Below, piece by piece: positions 14,775 to 22,324 of a stretch of 24,780 nt of DNA. This DNA is from UBA2266 sp964406945. Its GTDB lineage: Bacteria; Planctomycetota; Phycisphaerae; Sedimentisphaerales; Anaerobacaceae. Positions within the stretch are counted from its first letter, which is position 1; every line of letters starts with the position of its first letter. Location: positions 1-24,780 of the forward strand of contig CAYOTO010000047.1 in the NCBI GenBank assembly GCA_964406945.1, in the 5' to 3' direction. Under the pieces are notes generated by a model. That model did no database searches. It worked only from the letters and a program-made list of their open reading frames with translations, and was not told the origin of the DNA. Position numbers and translations under genes: made by a program.

Positions 14775-15014
14775 ATGAGCACTCGAGGCCCACTCGGCCA
14801 ACTCTGCGTACGCATAATGCTCGTAGTAATAATCATAGCCGCCCTGACCGCACTGAGCCTGCGCAACTCGGCCCAGCCCCCGTTCTGCCTGGTAACCGTC
14901 TCCCGTGCCGCCGCGCATAACCTGCCTCCAGCCACCCCCACAATCACCGCCCCCCAACCCCGACCCCACGTAATCTACATCTTCAGAACTCCCAATCCCG
15001 TCCTACGTCACTAA
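14775..15014 (+). CDS. Possible small secreted or membrane-anchored protein
   Basis: The product is 79 residues from the ATG at 14775. It is supported by a strong Shine-Dalgarno GGAGG (14763-14767) spaced 7 bases. Residues 12-28 (CVRIMLVVIIIAALTAL) are hydrophobic, giving a signal anchor or signal peptide, followed by a proline/alanine-rich tail. No homologue is recognised. The frame runs a few bases into the convergent histidine kinase gene, which is common for real but compact gene pairs. It could be spurious, since long C-rich frames occur by chance in this genome. Confidence 0.4.
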   Translation: MSTRGPLGQLCVRIMLVVIIIAALTALSLRNSAQPPFCLVTVSRAAAHNLPPATPTITAPQPRPHVIYIFRTPNPVLRH

Positions 15015-16990
15015 CCTCCCCTCGGCAAATCCGCGCTCCGCCTTCCCACAGGCAGGCTGAAACAGAACGTGGCCCCGCCGCTCTCATTGGTCTGGGCCCG
15101 CAAATTCCCGCCGTGCGCCTCAATGATTGACCGGCTAAGCGAAAGCCCCACTCCAAGACCGCTCTCCTTCGTCGTAAAAAAGGAATCAAACACCTTTTCT
15201 CCAAGCTCCCCGGAAAGCCCAACGCCGGTATCACTTACCTCCACCCTCACCTTCCCGTCATCCCGACACGTTCTCACCGTCAATCGCTTCTTGCCCGCCT
15301 CGATTCGCTCCATCGCCTCAAGACCGTTGCGAACCAGATTCAGAACCACTTGCTCGATCTGAATCGGATCGCCCAGAAGCAGCGGCAGGGCGTCATCAAG
15401 TTCGGTCTCCACAATCACGCCTCTGGCCTGAGCGTCCATCTTCTCGAATTCCAGCGCCTCTGCCACTACATCATTCAAACAGAATGTCGACTGACGCGGC
15501 GGTCTCTTTATAACCAGAGCCCGCAGCCTGCGAATAATCTCCGCCGCCCGCTCCGCCTGAGCAGTAACATCCCCAAGTATCTCCTTAACCTGCTGTCGCG
15601 TCTCACGCTCTCTATCGAGCAGCATCTTGCAGACGTTCGCATAATTGGCGATAGCCGTCAACGGCTGGTTCAACTCGTGCGCAAGACCGGATGCCAACTC
15701 GCCCATCGCATTCACCCGCCATGCATGGGCCATATCCGCCCGGTGCTTTTTAACCTGTTCCTCCATCTCCTTGCGGGCCGTCACATCACGAACCGCCGTC
15801 ATGCGAAGCTCCCGTCCCTGATAAGTAACAGCTCGGCCCCTCACCTCGACATCCACAATCCTTCCGTCTCTGTGTACTCCTTTAAGCTCATATATGCCGT
15901 CGAATCCGCCCAGCATTCTGCTCTTCACAAGTTCCCTGTCTTCGGCCGCGACAAAGTCGATAACACTCCTGCCCTTCAACTCCTCCATATCGTACCCGAA
16001 CATCTCCAGCAATGCCCGGTTGGCGTCGATCAAGACGCCGTTTTCCGAAAGGACGATTCCTTCGAAGGCTGCGTTGGAAAAAACCCGAAACCTCTCTTCC
16101 GAATCTCGCAAGTCCTTCTCCGTCGCCCTCTGTTCGCTCACATCGACGCCTATCGCTATCACAGCACTAATGCCGCCGCTCTCGTCGCGAATAACCTGAT
16201 TGTGCCAGTCCAGAAGACGCTCGGCTCCGTCCTTTGTCAAAATCGCCTTCTCGTGAGTGAATGTTTCGTAGCCTTCCCGCATCTCCAGGACATTTCCGAA
16301 TACAGCTCGAATTTTTTCCTGATCCCCTTTCTTGATGAATGTATCGAACCAACTTCGGCCAAGAACTTCTTCTTTTGAATATCCCGTTATCTGCTCGGCA
16401 CACGCATTAAACCTCTCAATTCTACCTGCACTGTCCAAAACCACTATCAAAGCGTTGGCCGTCTCAAGCAGCTTCTTCGAAAAATCTCTCGTCTTCCGCA
16501 ACTCCCGCTTGGATTTTACCTGTGCCGTAACATTCCTGTTTATCTCCAGACAGGCCTCGACCGCACCATCAGAAGCAAAAATCGGGCTTGCCGTGTTCTC
16601 CCAGTATTCAACCTGACCCGAAGGCGAGATCACCTCGCGAAGCGATGTGTGCGACTTGCCGTCGCGATATGCAAACTCGACCGGGCAACCTTCACATACG
16701 CTGTCCCGCCCCTCGAAAACGCGATAGCACTTCTCACCCCTTCTGTCCCCGTATATATCCCGGACAACCCGGTTCATATAAGTGAGCGTGTAATCCCTGT
16801 CCCGCACCGTCAGGCCGCAATCGATAGCCCCAACTACCGCCTCGACCAGTTTCAGATCGCCCCTCTCCTGTCCCAGCCGCTCATCTGCCATCTTCCCACA
16901 ACTGTTACTCGACCGCAGAGCCGCGATCTGTCGCCTCAACTCATCGATTTCCGCCTTAATACCGAGAACCGACTTTGTAGTACCGTCCAT
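15011..16990 (-). CDS. Soluble sensor histidine kinase with three PAS domains (FixL/NtrB-like)
   Basis: The product is 659 residues from the ATG at 16990, preceded by AAGGAG at a spacing of about 9 bases; a GTG at 17020 is possible but less likely. There are no membrane segments. After a coiled-coil start (EIDELRRQIAAL) comes PAS 1 (about 45-155) with a cysteine cluster CYRVFEGRDSVCEGCP (C88, C99, C102) that could bind metal or sense redox. PAS 2 is about 168-288 and PAS 3 about 300-405. HisKA follows with the phospho-acceptor in ELASGLAHELNQPLTAIANY (H438). The ATPase domain has the N box NLVRNGLEA, DTGVGLSGELGEKVFDSFFTTK and GLGVGLSLSRSIIEAHGG. The HELNQPL form is typical of FixL/DctB-type kinases that signal to DNA-binding response regulators. 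No response regulator lies in the window, so the kinase is an orphan here. Confidence 0.94.
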   Translation of the reverse strand: MDGTTKSVLGIKAEIDELRRQIAALRSSNSCGKMADERLGQERGDLKLVEAVVGAIDCGLTVRDRDYTLTYMNRVVRDIYGDRRGEKCYRVFEGRDSVCEGCPVEFAYRDGKSHTSLREVISPSGQVEYWENTASPIFASDGAVEACLEINRNVTAQVKSKRELRKTRDFSKKLLETANALIVVLDSAGRIERFNACAEQITGYSKEEVLGRSWFDTFIKKGDQEKIRAVFGNVLEMREGYETFTHEKAILTKDGAERLLDWHNQVIRDESGGISAVIAIGVDVSEQRATEKDLRDSEERFRVFSNAAFEGIVLSENGVLIDANRALLEMFGYDMEELKGRSVIDFVAAEDRELVKSRMLGGFDGIYELKGVHRDGRIVDVEVRGRAVTYQGRELRMTAVRDVTARKEMEEQVKKHRADMAHAWRVNAMGELASGLAHELNQPLTAIANYANVCKMLLDRERETRQQVKEILGDVTAQAERAAEIIRRLRALVIKRPPRQSTFCLNDVVAEALEFEKMDAQARGVIVETELDDALPLLLGDPIQIEQVVLNLVRNGLEAMERIEAGKKRLTVRTCRDDGKVRVEVSDTGVGLSGELGEKVFDSFFTTKESGLGVGLSLSRSIIEAHGGNLRAQTNESGGATFCFSLPVGRRSADLPRGG

Positions 16991-17115
16991 GCCTGTTCGC
17001 TCCTTACCGGGCCGTACCACAACAACTGTGCGGCCACCGCAACAGCTAGACCCGACGCTATTCTAACCGAACATTCCCTGTCAAGCAAGTGCTTTGGGCT
17101 CCTTTTCTACTTGCC

Positions 17116-17145
17116 ATTATACTGGTCACGGCAAGCATCCAGCAA
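17116..17145 (-). promoter_or_regulatory. Predicted promoter of the histidine kinase gene
   Basis: On the minus strand TTGCTG (17145-17140) is followed after 18 bases by a perfect TATAAT (17121-17116). The expected transcript start is near 17109, giving a leader of about 120 bases before the ATG at 16990. The -35 is weak. Confidence 0.35.
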
Positions 17146-17358
17146 GTCCCGGACCTGCATATCAGACCACCCTGCAGCACGTTGTCACTAATATTCACAC
17201 ACAGACTCTTACTGTCCGCATATCAGGCCGTTAAGCCGCCCAAGAACCTGCAGCCGCGACCCTCTTCATATTCTCAGTTCGTCAATAGCCGAATAACCCC
17301 TGAGCTGTCCTTTACCGGGTGTACGAAAGTAATATGGCGAAAATGTATACATACAGGT

Positions 17359-17394
17359 GTCATGCTGAGCGAAGCGAAGCATCTGGGCACCGAA
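17359..17394. repeat. Interspersed palindromic repeat, family 2, copy 2
   Basis: The core CATGCTGAGCGAAGCGAAGC is followed by ATCTGGGCACCGAA. The ends ATGCT/AGCAT form the stem of a short hairpin. It lies in the kinase-tatD spacer. Confidence 0.8.
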
Positions 17395-17534
17395 AGAGAT
17401 TTCCGGCCGAAACCCGGTCGATATGCCACAAATTGTTAGTACACCCCCTTTACCCGGACTCAAAAGTCTGCATTGCATTCGACCCGCCTTTCAATTACCA
17501 TACCCCCTCGAATGTACTTTTAAGGACCGCGAAT

Positions 17535-18317
17535 ATGCACCTGATAGACACACACAGCCACCTGACCTTCGGCCCGCTCGCCGAGCAGGTCGACGCTGTC
17601 CTGGAGCGAAGCCGCCAGGCCGGCGTGCGCCAGTGGATAACCGTCGGCACCGAGCCGCGCCAAAACGCCGCCGCCGTAAAACTGGCCGCCCGACAATCCA
17701 ACCTCTACGCCACAGTCGGAATCCACCCCCACGACGCCAAAGACGTCACCGCCGAAACGCTCGTCGAACTCGACCGCCTCGCACAGTCCGAACAGGTCGT
17801 AGCTCTCGGCGAAACCGGCCTGGACTACCACTACGACTACTCCCCCCGCACCGACCAGAAACGCGTCTTCGCCCAGCAGCTCGACATCGCCCGCCGACTT
17901 CACCTGCCCGTCATCGTGCACTCCCGCGAGGCGTTCGAAGACACAATCGACATCCTCGACCGCCACGCCTCCGGCATACACAGCATCGTCTTCCACTGCT
18001 TCGGAGGCGACGCCGAACAGGCCCGCATCGTCCTCGACCGCGGCTGGTACATCTCTTTCACCGGCGTTGTCACCTTCAAGAACGCCCAAATCGCACGGGC
18101 CGCCGCACAGCGCACCCCGCTCGACAGAATGATGCTCGAAACCGACTGCCCCTTCATGTCCCCCGAGCCGATGCGAAAACAGAAAACCAACGAACCGGCC
18201 CTCATGGTCCATACCGCCCGCTTCCTCGCCGACCTCAAGGGCGTCGACTATGACACCTTCGCCGCCGCCGTAACAAAAACCAGCACTGATTTCTTTCGAC
18301 TGCCCATCATCGAATAA
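17535..18317 (+). CDS. tatD: TatD-family metal-dependent hydrolase (3'-5' DNase)
   Basis: TatD proteins are TIM-barrel nucleases acting in DNA repair and turnover; despite the name they are not part of the Tat translocase. The product is 260 residues, typical. It starts at the ATG at 17535 with AAGGA spaced 8 bases, giving MHLIDTHSHL at the N-terminus. Metal ligands visible are H7 and H9 (THSH), E93 (GETGLDYH), H129 (PVIVHSR), H154 (FHCFGG) and D204 (LETDCPFMSP). The upstream part of the open frame overlaps a repeat and is not protein-like. The sulfatase gene begins 17 bases after the stop, so the two are probably cotranscribed. The symbol covers the family; the TatD, YcfH and YjjV subgroups cannot be separated by eye. 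Confidence 0.92.
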   Translation: MHLIDTHSHLTFGPLAEQVDAVLERSRQAGVRQWITVGTEPRQNAAAVKLAARQSNLYATVGIHPHDAKDVTAETLVELDRLAQSEQVVALGETGLDYHYDYSPRTDQKRVFAQQLDIARRLHLPVIVHSREAFEDTIDILDRHASGIHSIVFHCFGGDAEQARIVLDRGWYISFTGVVTFKNAQIARAAAQRTPLDRMMLETDCPFMSPEPMRKQKTNEPALMVHTARFLADLKGVDYDTFAAAVTKTSTDFFRLPIIE

Positions 18318-18334
18318 GCAATTTGGAGCCTCTC

Positions 18335-19744
18335 ATGACCCTCATAACCAGAAGAAACTTCCTAAAAGCCGCGGCCCTCGCCGCCGCCTTGCCGACCCGC
18401 ATCCCCGGCGCACCCGAAAAACGCCCCAACATTATACTCATTATGATCGACGACCTCGGCTGGATGGACATCCACTGCCAGGGCAACTCCCGCCTCGACA
18501 CCCCCAATATCGACAAACTCGCCGTACAGGGCATGCGATTCACCGACAACTATGCCGCCGCCCCCGTCTGCTCGCCCACTCGCGCCTCAATAATGACCGG
18601 CCTGTCCCCCGCACGCCTCCACATAACCAACCACATCCCCGACCGACCGTCCTTCTCACCCAAAAACCCCAAACTCCTCTCAGCCGAAACCCTCGACTAC
18701 CTGTCGCCGTCCCGCACAACCGTCGCCGAACGCTTGAAATCCGCCGGCTACGCCACCGCATTCCTCGGCAAGTGGCATCTATCCGGCAGGGCGGGCAAAC
18801 ACGGCCTCGGCGAACTCGAATACGAACCCCAGTACCAGGGCTTCGACCTCAACATCGGCGGCTGCGCATACGGCGGCCCGCCAACCTATTTCGACCCCTA
18901 CAAAATCCACAATATCCCCCCGCGAAAAACCGGCGAATACCTCCCCGACCGCCTCGCGGATGAAGCAATCACCTTCATCCGCCAAAACCGCTCCGGCCCG
19001 TTCTTCATCGCCCTCTGGAACTACACCGTCCACTGGCCCATGGAAGCCCCCGACCCCCTCGTCAAAAAATACGAATCCCGCCTCGGCCCCGGCCTCAAGG
19101 ACGCACGCTACGGAGCAATGATCGAAGCCATGGACGCCGCCGTAGGCCGCCTCATGGCCGAACTGAACCGATTGAACCTCGCCGAAGACACGATGCTGAT
19201 CTTTACCTCCGACAACGGCGGATTTAACGGCGTCTCCGACAACCGCCCCTTGAGGGAATCGAAAGGGCACCTCTACGAAGGCGGAATCCGCGTCCCCCTC
19301 ATCGTCCGCTGGCCGCAGAAAATCTCCGCCGCATCCACCTGCCGCACACCCGTCATCAGCACGGATCTTTACCCCACCGTCCTCGCCGCCGCCGGCCTCA
19401 AGCCCCAAAAACCCCTCGACGGTGAGAGTATTCTGCCCCTGCTCACCCGCTCAGGCCCCCTCCGCCGTAATGCAATTTGCTTCCACTATCCCAACTACGC
19501 CTGGCATCGCTCAAACCGGCTCGGAGCCGCAATCCGGCAGGGCCCCTATAAGCTCATCAAATTCTTCGAAGATGACTCCGTCGAACTCTACAACCTCGAA
19601 AAAGACCTCTCCGAAACCACCGACATCTCCCGGGACAATCCCCGACTGACCGCCGAACTCACCGAAAAACTTGACACCTGGCTCGAACAGACAAACGCCG
19701 AACTCCCACCCAAAAACCCCGACTACAAACCGAACCAAACATAA
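18335..19744 (+). CDS. Exported sulfatase (formylglycine-dependent, Cys type)
   Basis: The product is 469 residues from the ATG at 18335 (GGAG at 18325-18328, spacing 6). The N-terminus MTLITRRNFLKAAALAAALP is a Tat-type signal. Catalytic features are IDDLGWMD (D39, D40), the CxPxR signature as VCSPTRASIMTG (formylglycine C79), GKWHLSG and FTSDNGGFNG, all in the usual order for arylsulfatase-A-like enzymes. It differs clearly from the first sulfatase at 5561, for example CSPTR rather than CTPSR, so the two probably have different substrates. The substrate cannot be inferred. It follows tatD by 17 bases in an apparent operon, although no functional link between them is known. The C-terminal 30 residues (LEQTNAELPPKNPDYKPNQT) are proline-rich, as in many planctomycete sulfatases. 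Confidence 0.93.
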   Translation: MTLITRRNFLKAAALAAALPTRIPGAPEKRPNIILIMIDDLGWMDIHCQGNSRLDTPNIDKLAVQGMRFTDNYAAAPVCSPTRASIMTGLSPARLHITNHIPDRPSFSPKNPKLLSAETLDYLSPSRTTVAERLKSAGYATAFLGKWHLSGRAGKHGLGELEYEPQYQGFDLNIGGCAYGGPPTYFDPYKIHNIPPRKTGEYLPDRLADEAITFIRQNRSGPFFIALWNYTVHWPMEAPDPLVKKYESRLGPGLKDARYGAMIEAMDAAVGRLMAELNRLNLAEDTMLIFTSDNGGFNGVSDNRPLRESKGHLYEGGIRVPLIVRWPQKISAASTCRTPVISTDLYPTVLAAAGLKPQKPLDGESILPLLTRSGPLRRNAICFHYPNYAWHRSNRLGAAIRQGPYKLIKFFEDDSVELYNLEKDLSETTDISRDNPRLTAELTEKLDTWLEQTNAELPPKNPDYKPNQT

Positions 19745-19876
19745 AAACAAGAACGACAAACAAGGCGCCAAGGCAGCACGCTAATAATCGCTATCCCTGA
19801 CGCGATCTTGCTTGTCGACCCAGCCCCACACAGCGCCCTGTGCGCCGCCCAGGCACTTCTTAGTCTTTACTAATTT

Positions 19877-19912
19877 GCCATGCTGAGCTCAGCGAAGCAT
19901 CTGGGCACCGAA
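19877..19912. repeat. Interspersed palindromic repeat, family 2, copy 3
   Basis: The core CATGCTGAGCTCAGCGAAGC is followed by ATCTGGGCACCGAA. A companion segment CCAAACGCTCTGACCCGGCA starts at about 19935. It lies in the 447-base spacer between the convergent sulfatase and membrane protein genes, which holds no gene. Confidence 0.8.
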
Positions 19913-19968
19913 CGCAATGTCACCATAGCAACCACCAAACGCTCTGACCCGGCAGGGCCAAATCATCT

Positions 19969-20075
19969 GTCATCCTGAGCGAAGCGAAGGATCTGGCCAC
20001 CGAATGTAAAGTTCCCATACTAAGCGCCAAACGCCGTGGTCCGGCGAAGCATTTTTACTTTTTGACTTTTACTTA
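19969..20075. repeat. Interspersed composite repeat, family 2, copy 4
   Basis: The core CATCCTGAGCGAAGCGAAGG (19971-19990), then ATCTGGCCACCGAA, a spacer, GCGCCAAACGCC and a T/A-rich tail (TTTTTACTTTTTGACTTTTA). The stem carries the ATCCT/AGGAT version, compensatory to ATGCT/AGCAT in copies 2, 3 and 5. The whole block matches the arrangement at 22537-22650. Confidence 0.75.
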
Positions 20076-20191
20076 ACTCCCTTGCCATACTAAGCGTTGC
20101 CGACCGAACAGCACTGGAATACGACATCCAGCCCGTCCTTCTCGAACACCCTCCGACCATGCACGCTTCTGCGCGAATTAGCGCCCCCGGC

Positions 20192-21226
20192 TCACTCCCA
20201 TTCCGGCTTCGGATTGCCCAGCATTCCCACAACCCCGCCGACGGCAGCCGCAATCGCCCCCAGTACCAGCATACCGAACGACCACCACGCCGCCGCAGTC
20301 GCCACATCGACCGCCTCGGGGCTTACTTTCGCCACCGTCTGGGCAGCCTCCTTCTTGACTTCCTTGGCCGTCTGCGCCAGCTCCTTCGTCGCCTCCTGGT
20401 AGGCCTCAATCCAACGGTCCACCGTCTTCTGAGCCTCCTCGCGCGACATATCCGTCCGCTTCACCAGCACATTTACCGCCGCCTCACGGTCCACCTCCGA
20501 AGCAACACCCATAGCCTGTCGCAGCAGCTTATCCAGCGCCTGCATTATCTCATCATAAGCCTGTTGCGGCTGTTTCGCCGCCTCCTTCGCGGCCTCGGTA
20601 ACCGTTTCCTGGGCCTGCTCGGCCTCCTGCTCCAACTGCTCCGGCTGCAACTCCTCCTTGCCCGTCTGCTTCAGCATCTGCCTCACCTCATCCTGAATCT
20701 GAAGCCACACACTGTTCGCATCCGCCGCTTTCCCGTCCTGTCCGGTTGAAACGCTCACGCACTCAGGAACCGCCTCGGCAGCCGCCGCAATCGAACTCCG
20801 CACAGTCGCAAAAGCACCGCCGATTATCGTCCCGACCGCGCTCGTCAGCATCCAGATGGAAAGCAGCGTTACCAGGCCCCACGTTACCAGCCCGTGCAGC
20901 AGTCCGGTCCGCAGGCCCGACAACCGCGCCGCGGCCACACCGCCGCAGAACAGCGCGATAAGACCGCTGATAACCCACCAGATCATCTCTCCGGTAAAGA
21001 ACCCCTCCGTCGGCTGCTGCTCCTGCATCGGATCGACCGTCGAAAGCCCAATCGCCAGCCCCAGCAGCGCCAGAGTAAGCTGAACCATAATCACGATAAT
21101 CGCACCGGCGATAATCGCCCCCCAACTGATCCGCCTTCTGTACCAGAACCCCTGGCCCGGCCGGTCCTCATGCTCCTCTACCCTGACCACTCTTTCACCT
21201 CTTTCTGTTGATTCGTTGTTAGCCAT
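20192..21226 (-). CDS. Membrane protein with large coiled-coil-like soluble domain
   Basis: The product is 344 residues. It starts at the ATG at 21226 with AGGAG spaced 7 bases. A charged N-terminus (NESTERGERVVRVEEHEDRP) leads to membrane helices at about 35-60 (WGAIIAGAIIVIMVQLTLAL), 79-100 and 107-140. Residues 150-310 form a hydrophilic, Gln/Glu/Ala/Lys-rich helical domain (QPEQLEQEAEQAQETVTEAA). A last glycine-rich helix (WWSFGMLVLGAIAAAVGGVV) sits near the C-terminus. The opening WYRRRISWGAIIAGAI resembles bacterial membrane proteins sometimes labelled PhnA-like; I would not transfer that name. It may bridge or scaffold at the membrane. It is likely cotranscribed with the 46-aa ORF upstream. 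Confidence 0.8.
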   Translation of the reverse strand: MANNESTERGERVVRVEEHEDRPGQGFWYRRRISWGAIIAGAIIVIMVQLTLALLGLAIGLSTVDPMQEQQPTEGFFTGEMIWWVISGLIALFCGGVAAARLSGLRTGLLHGLVTWGLVTLLSIWMLTSAVGTIIGGAFATVRSSIAAAAEAVPECVSVSTGQDGKAADANSVWLQIQDEVRQMLKQTGKEELQPEQLEQEAEQAQETVTEAAKEAAKQPQQAYDEIMQALDKLLRQAMGVASEVDREAAVNVLVKRTDMSREEAQKTVDRWIEAYQEATKELAQTAKEVKKEAAQTVAKVSPEAVDVATAAAWWSFGMLVLGAIAAAVGGVVGMLGNPKPEWE

Positions 21227-21256
21227 TATTTCTCTCCTAACTGCTGACCGCAGGCT

Positions 21257-21397
21257 TTAATGTTCTGTTTTACCCTGAGAATCCGCCGCCCACTCGCGAC
21301 AGGACCTTCGAATCTTATCTGCAGCTCTCGCAATACACGCGTACGTATCCGCCAATGAGAGTTTCTTCGCCCCCGCGAAAACGACCGCAAACGCCAT
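21257..21397 (-). CDS. Small ORF (46 aa) between promoter and membrane protein gene
   Basis: The frame reads MAFAVVFAGAKKLSLADTYA and ends ...SQGKTEH. It lies directly downstream of a strong predicted promoter and 30 bases before the ATG of the membrane protein gene on the same strand. The sequence looks protein-like: a short hydrophobic start and an amphipathic basic helix with two cysteines. The ribosome binding site is weak (a G-run 13 bases before the ATG). No family is recognised. It could be a leader peptide or just untranslated leader. Confidence 0.4.
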   Translation of the reverse strand: MAFAVVFAGAKKLSLADTYACIARAADKIRRSCREWAADSQGKTEH

Positions 21398-21434
21398 GAT
21401 GACTCAAAACCCCCATGCGCTGCATACTCTGCTC

Positions 21435-21463
21435 ATTATAGCGGCAAAATCCACCCGTGTAAT
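21435..21463 (-). promoter_or_regulatory. Promoter for the 46-aa ORF and membrane protein
   Basis: On the minus strand ATTACA (21463-21458, 4 of 6) is followed after 17 bases by a perfect TATAAT (21440-21435). The predicted start is near 21428, 31 bases before the small ORF and about 200 before the membrane protein ATG. Confidence 0.5.
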
Positions 21464-21496
21464 TAGCAAAAAAACTACACACCGAATCAATAGATC

Positions 21497-21530
21497 TGAC
21501 TGTACCCCTTTATTAGGGCCATTTTAATGG
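21497..21530. other. Possible end of a decayed insertion sequence
   Basis: TGACTGTACCCCTTTATTAG at 21497 resembles the TG-starting, CCCC-containing ends of IS3-family elements. It lies just outside the C-terminal end of the transposase remnant. A matching opposite end was not found. An adjacent small palindrome CCATT-TT-AATGG spans 21519-21530. Confidence 0.3.
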
Positions 21531-22034
21531 TTAGGATTTCCGATTTGTATTGTACTGTTTAACATTCCTCTTGCAACTGTTCTGTTTTTGAATATTTTGT
21601 GCTTGCCGGCCGAAGGGTAGGGCTCTGCGCCGGACGCAACCCGAGCGTCGGCCGGTCATCGCAGCAGGAGCCGGATGGTGTCGCAATGCCGAGATTGTCC
21701 GGCTCTGCGTCTTTTCATCCTGCTTTGATGCCGTAAGCGACAAATCCCGGGGGCCGGGGGGCAGAGCCCCCGTAAACTGAGGGTGTTCTTCCAACCAACG
21801 CTTTTTGAATTCGAGCGGGGGCATATCGCCGATCCCCCCGTGGAGCCGTTCAGCGTTGAAGTAGTGCCGGTACGCATTGATTGATCATCGGCTGTCCTGG
21901 GGGCCGTAGAACAGTTCCATGTTCAGACACTCATCACGGACTCTGCCATTGAAGCGGAATACGGTGCGCCCGAATTCTATCGATGCGTATTTGTGCGCAA
22001 CAGTGCAGATCGCAGCGGTGGCGCCATAACAGTG
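21531..22034 (-). pseudogene. Remnant of an IS3-family transposase (C-terminal integrase-core part)
   Basis: Reading the minus strand in one frame from 22034 gives RFNGRVRDECLNMELF, then GPQDSR, an in-frame TGA at 21887-21885, and NAYRHYFNAERLHGGIGDMP followed by PLEFKKRWLEEHP. This is the end of the rve/DDE integrase core of IS3-type transposases: the helix around RDEC, and the H-Y-N-x-E-R-x-H-x-x-I-G motif near the C-terminus. The N-terminal two thirds, including the first two catalytic aspartates, are gone. The residues before RFNGRV are no longer typical, and the frame downstream of about 21780 runs into unrelated sequence. The gene is dead through truncation and a nonsense codon. Confidence 0.82.
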
Positions 22035-22178
22035 TTATTTTCCCAACCACCCCACGGCCAACCGTCCACACCTAATCGGCAATCGACAATCAGTAATCCC
22101 TCCTGTCTTATCTGACCAAATGTCGCATTACAAAGAAAACCCGTTTTTCGGCCCCTACAGCCCTTTTTTTTGCCCGAC

Positions 22179-22215
22179 TTGACTTTTCGCGATCCTTGAC
22201 TATATTATTATAGTC
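22179..22215 (+). promoter_or_regulatory. Promoter with palindrome over the -10 (operator-like)
   Basis: TTGACT (22179-22184) and TATTAT (22203-22208) are separated by 18 bases, each matching 5 of 6 consensus bases. A perfect inverted repeat GACTATA-TTAT-TATAGTC spans 22198-22215 and covers the -10. This is the usual arrangement for repressor binding. Confidence 0.5.
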
Positions 22216-22233
22216 GAATAGTGCACTTTTTAT

Positions 22234-22319
22234 GGGAAGTTCATCCCGCGCACGCTCGGCCCCGGGGCCCGCGTAAACCCCGGCAAAGAACGAGTACCAG
22301 GCAACCCTGACAAGGGGAG
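22234..22319 (+). ncRNA. Candidate structured leader RNA (three hairpins before a ribosome binding site)
   Basis: Downstream of the promoter come hairpin 1 GGGA-AGTTCA-TCCC (22234-22247), hairpin 2 with an outer stem CTCG/CGAG (22255-22258 with 22291-22294) and inner stem CCGGGG/CCCCGG (22262-22267 with 22278-22283), and hairpin 3 CAGG-CAAC-CCTG (22298-22309). AAGGGGAG (22312-22319) follows. I do not recognise a known riboswitch class. Folding was done by eye. Confidence 0.35.
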
Positions 22320-22324
22320 ATAAC

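Larger units (their letters stand above)
16991..17534. other. Intergenic region between the divergent kinase and tatD genes
   Basis: These 544 bases hold the kinase promoter and leader, one family-2 repeat at 17359-17394, and the ribosome binding site AAGGA (17522-17526) of tatD. No convincing gene is present; short frames lack ribosome binding sites. Confidence 0.5.

Noticed and set aside
14578..14775. 65-codon frame whose stop overlaps the small ORF at 14775 (possible translational coupling)
   Set aside because: It starts at TTG without a ribosome binding site, has a low-complexity composition and no signal. It is more likely a chance frame.
15350..16378. 342-codon plus-strand frame inside the histidine kinase gene
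   Set aside because: It is the antisense shadow of clear PAS and kinase domains, with no recognisable motif.
17319..17534. Extended N-terminus of tatD
   Set aside because: It is translated from an interspersed repeat. The ATG at 17535 has a ribosome binding site and gives the standard TatD start.
19877..20004. Two nearby repeats considered as a CRISPR array
   Set aside because: Only two copies about 90 bases apart, diverged and palindromic, with the same element scattered singly elsewhere. There is no cas gene.
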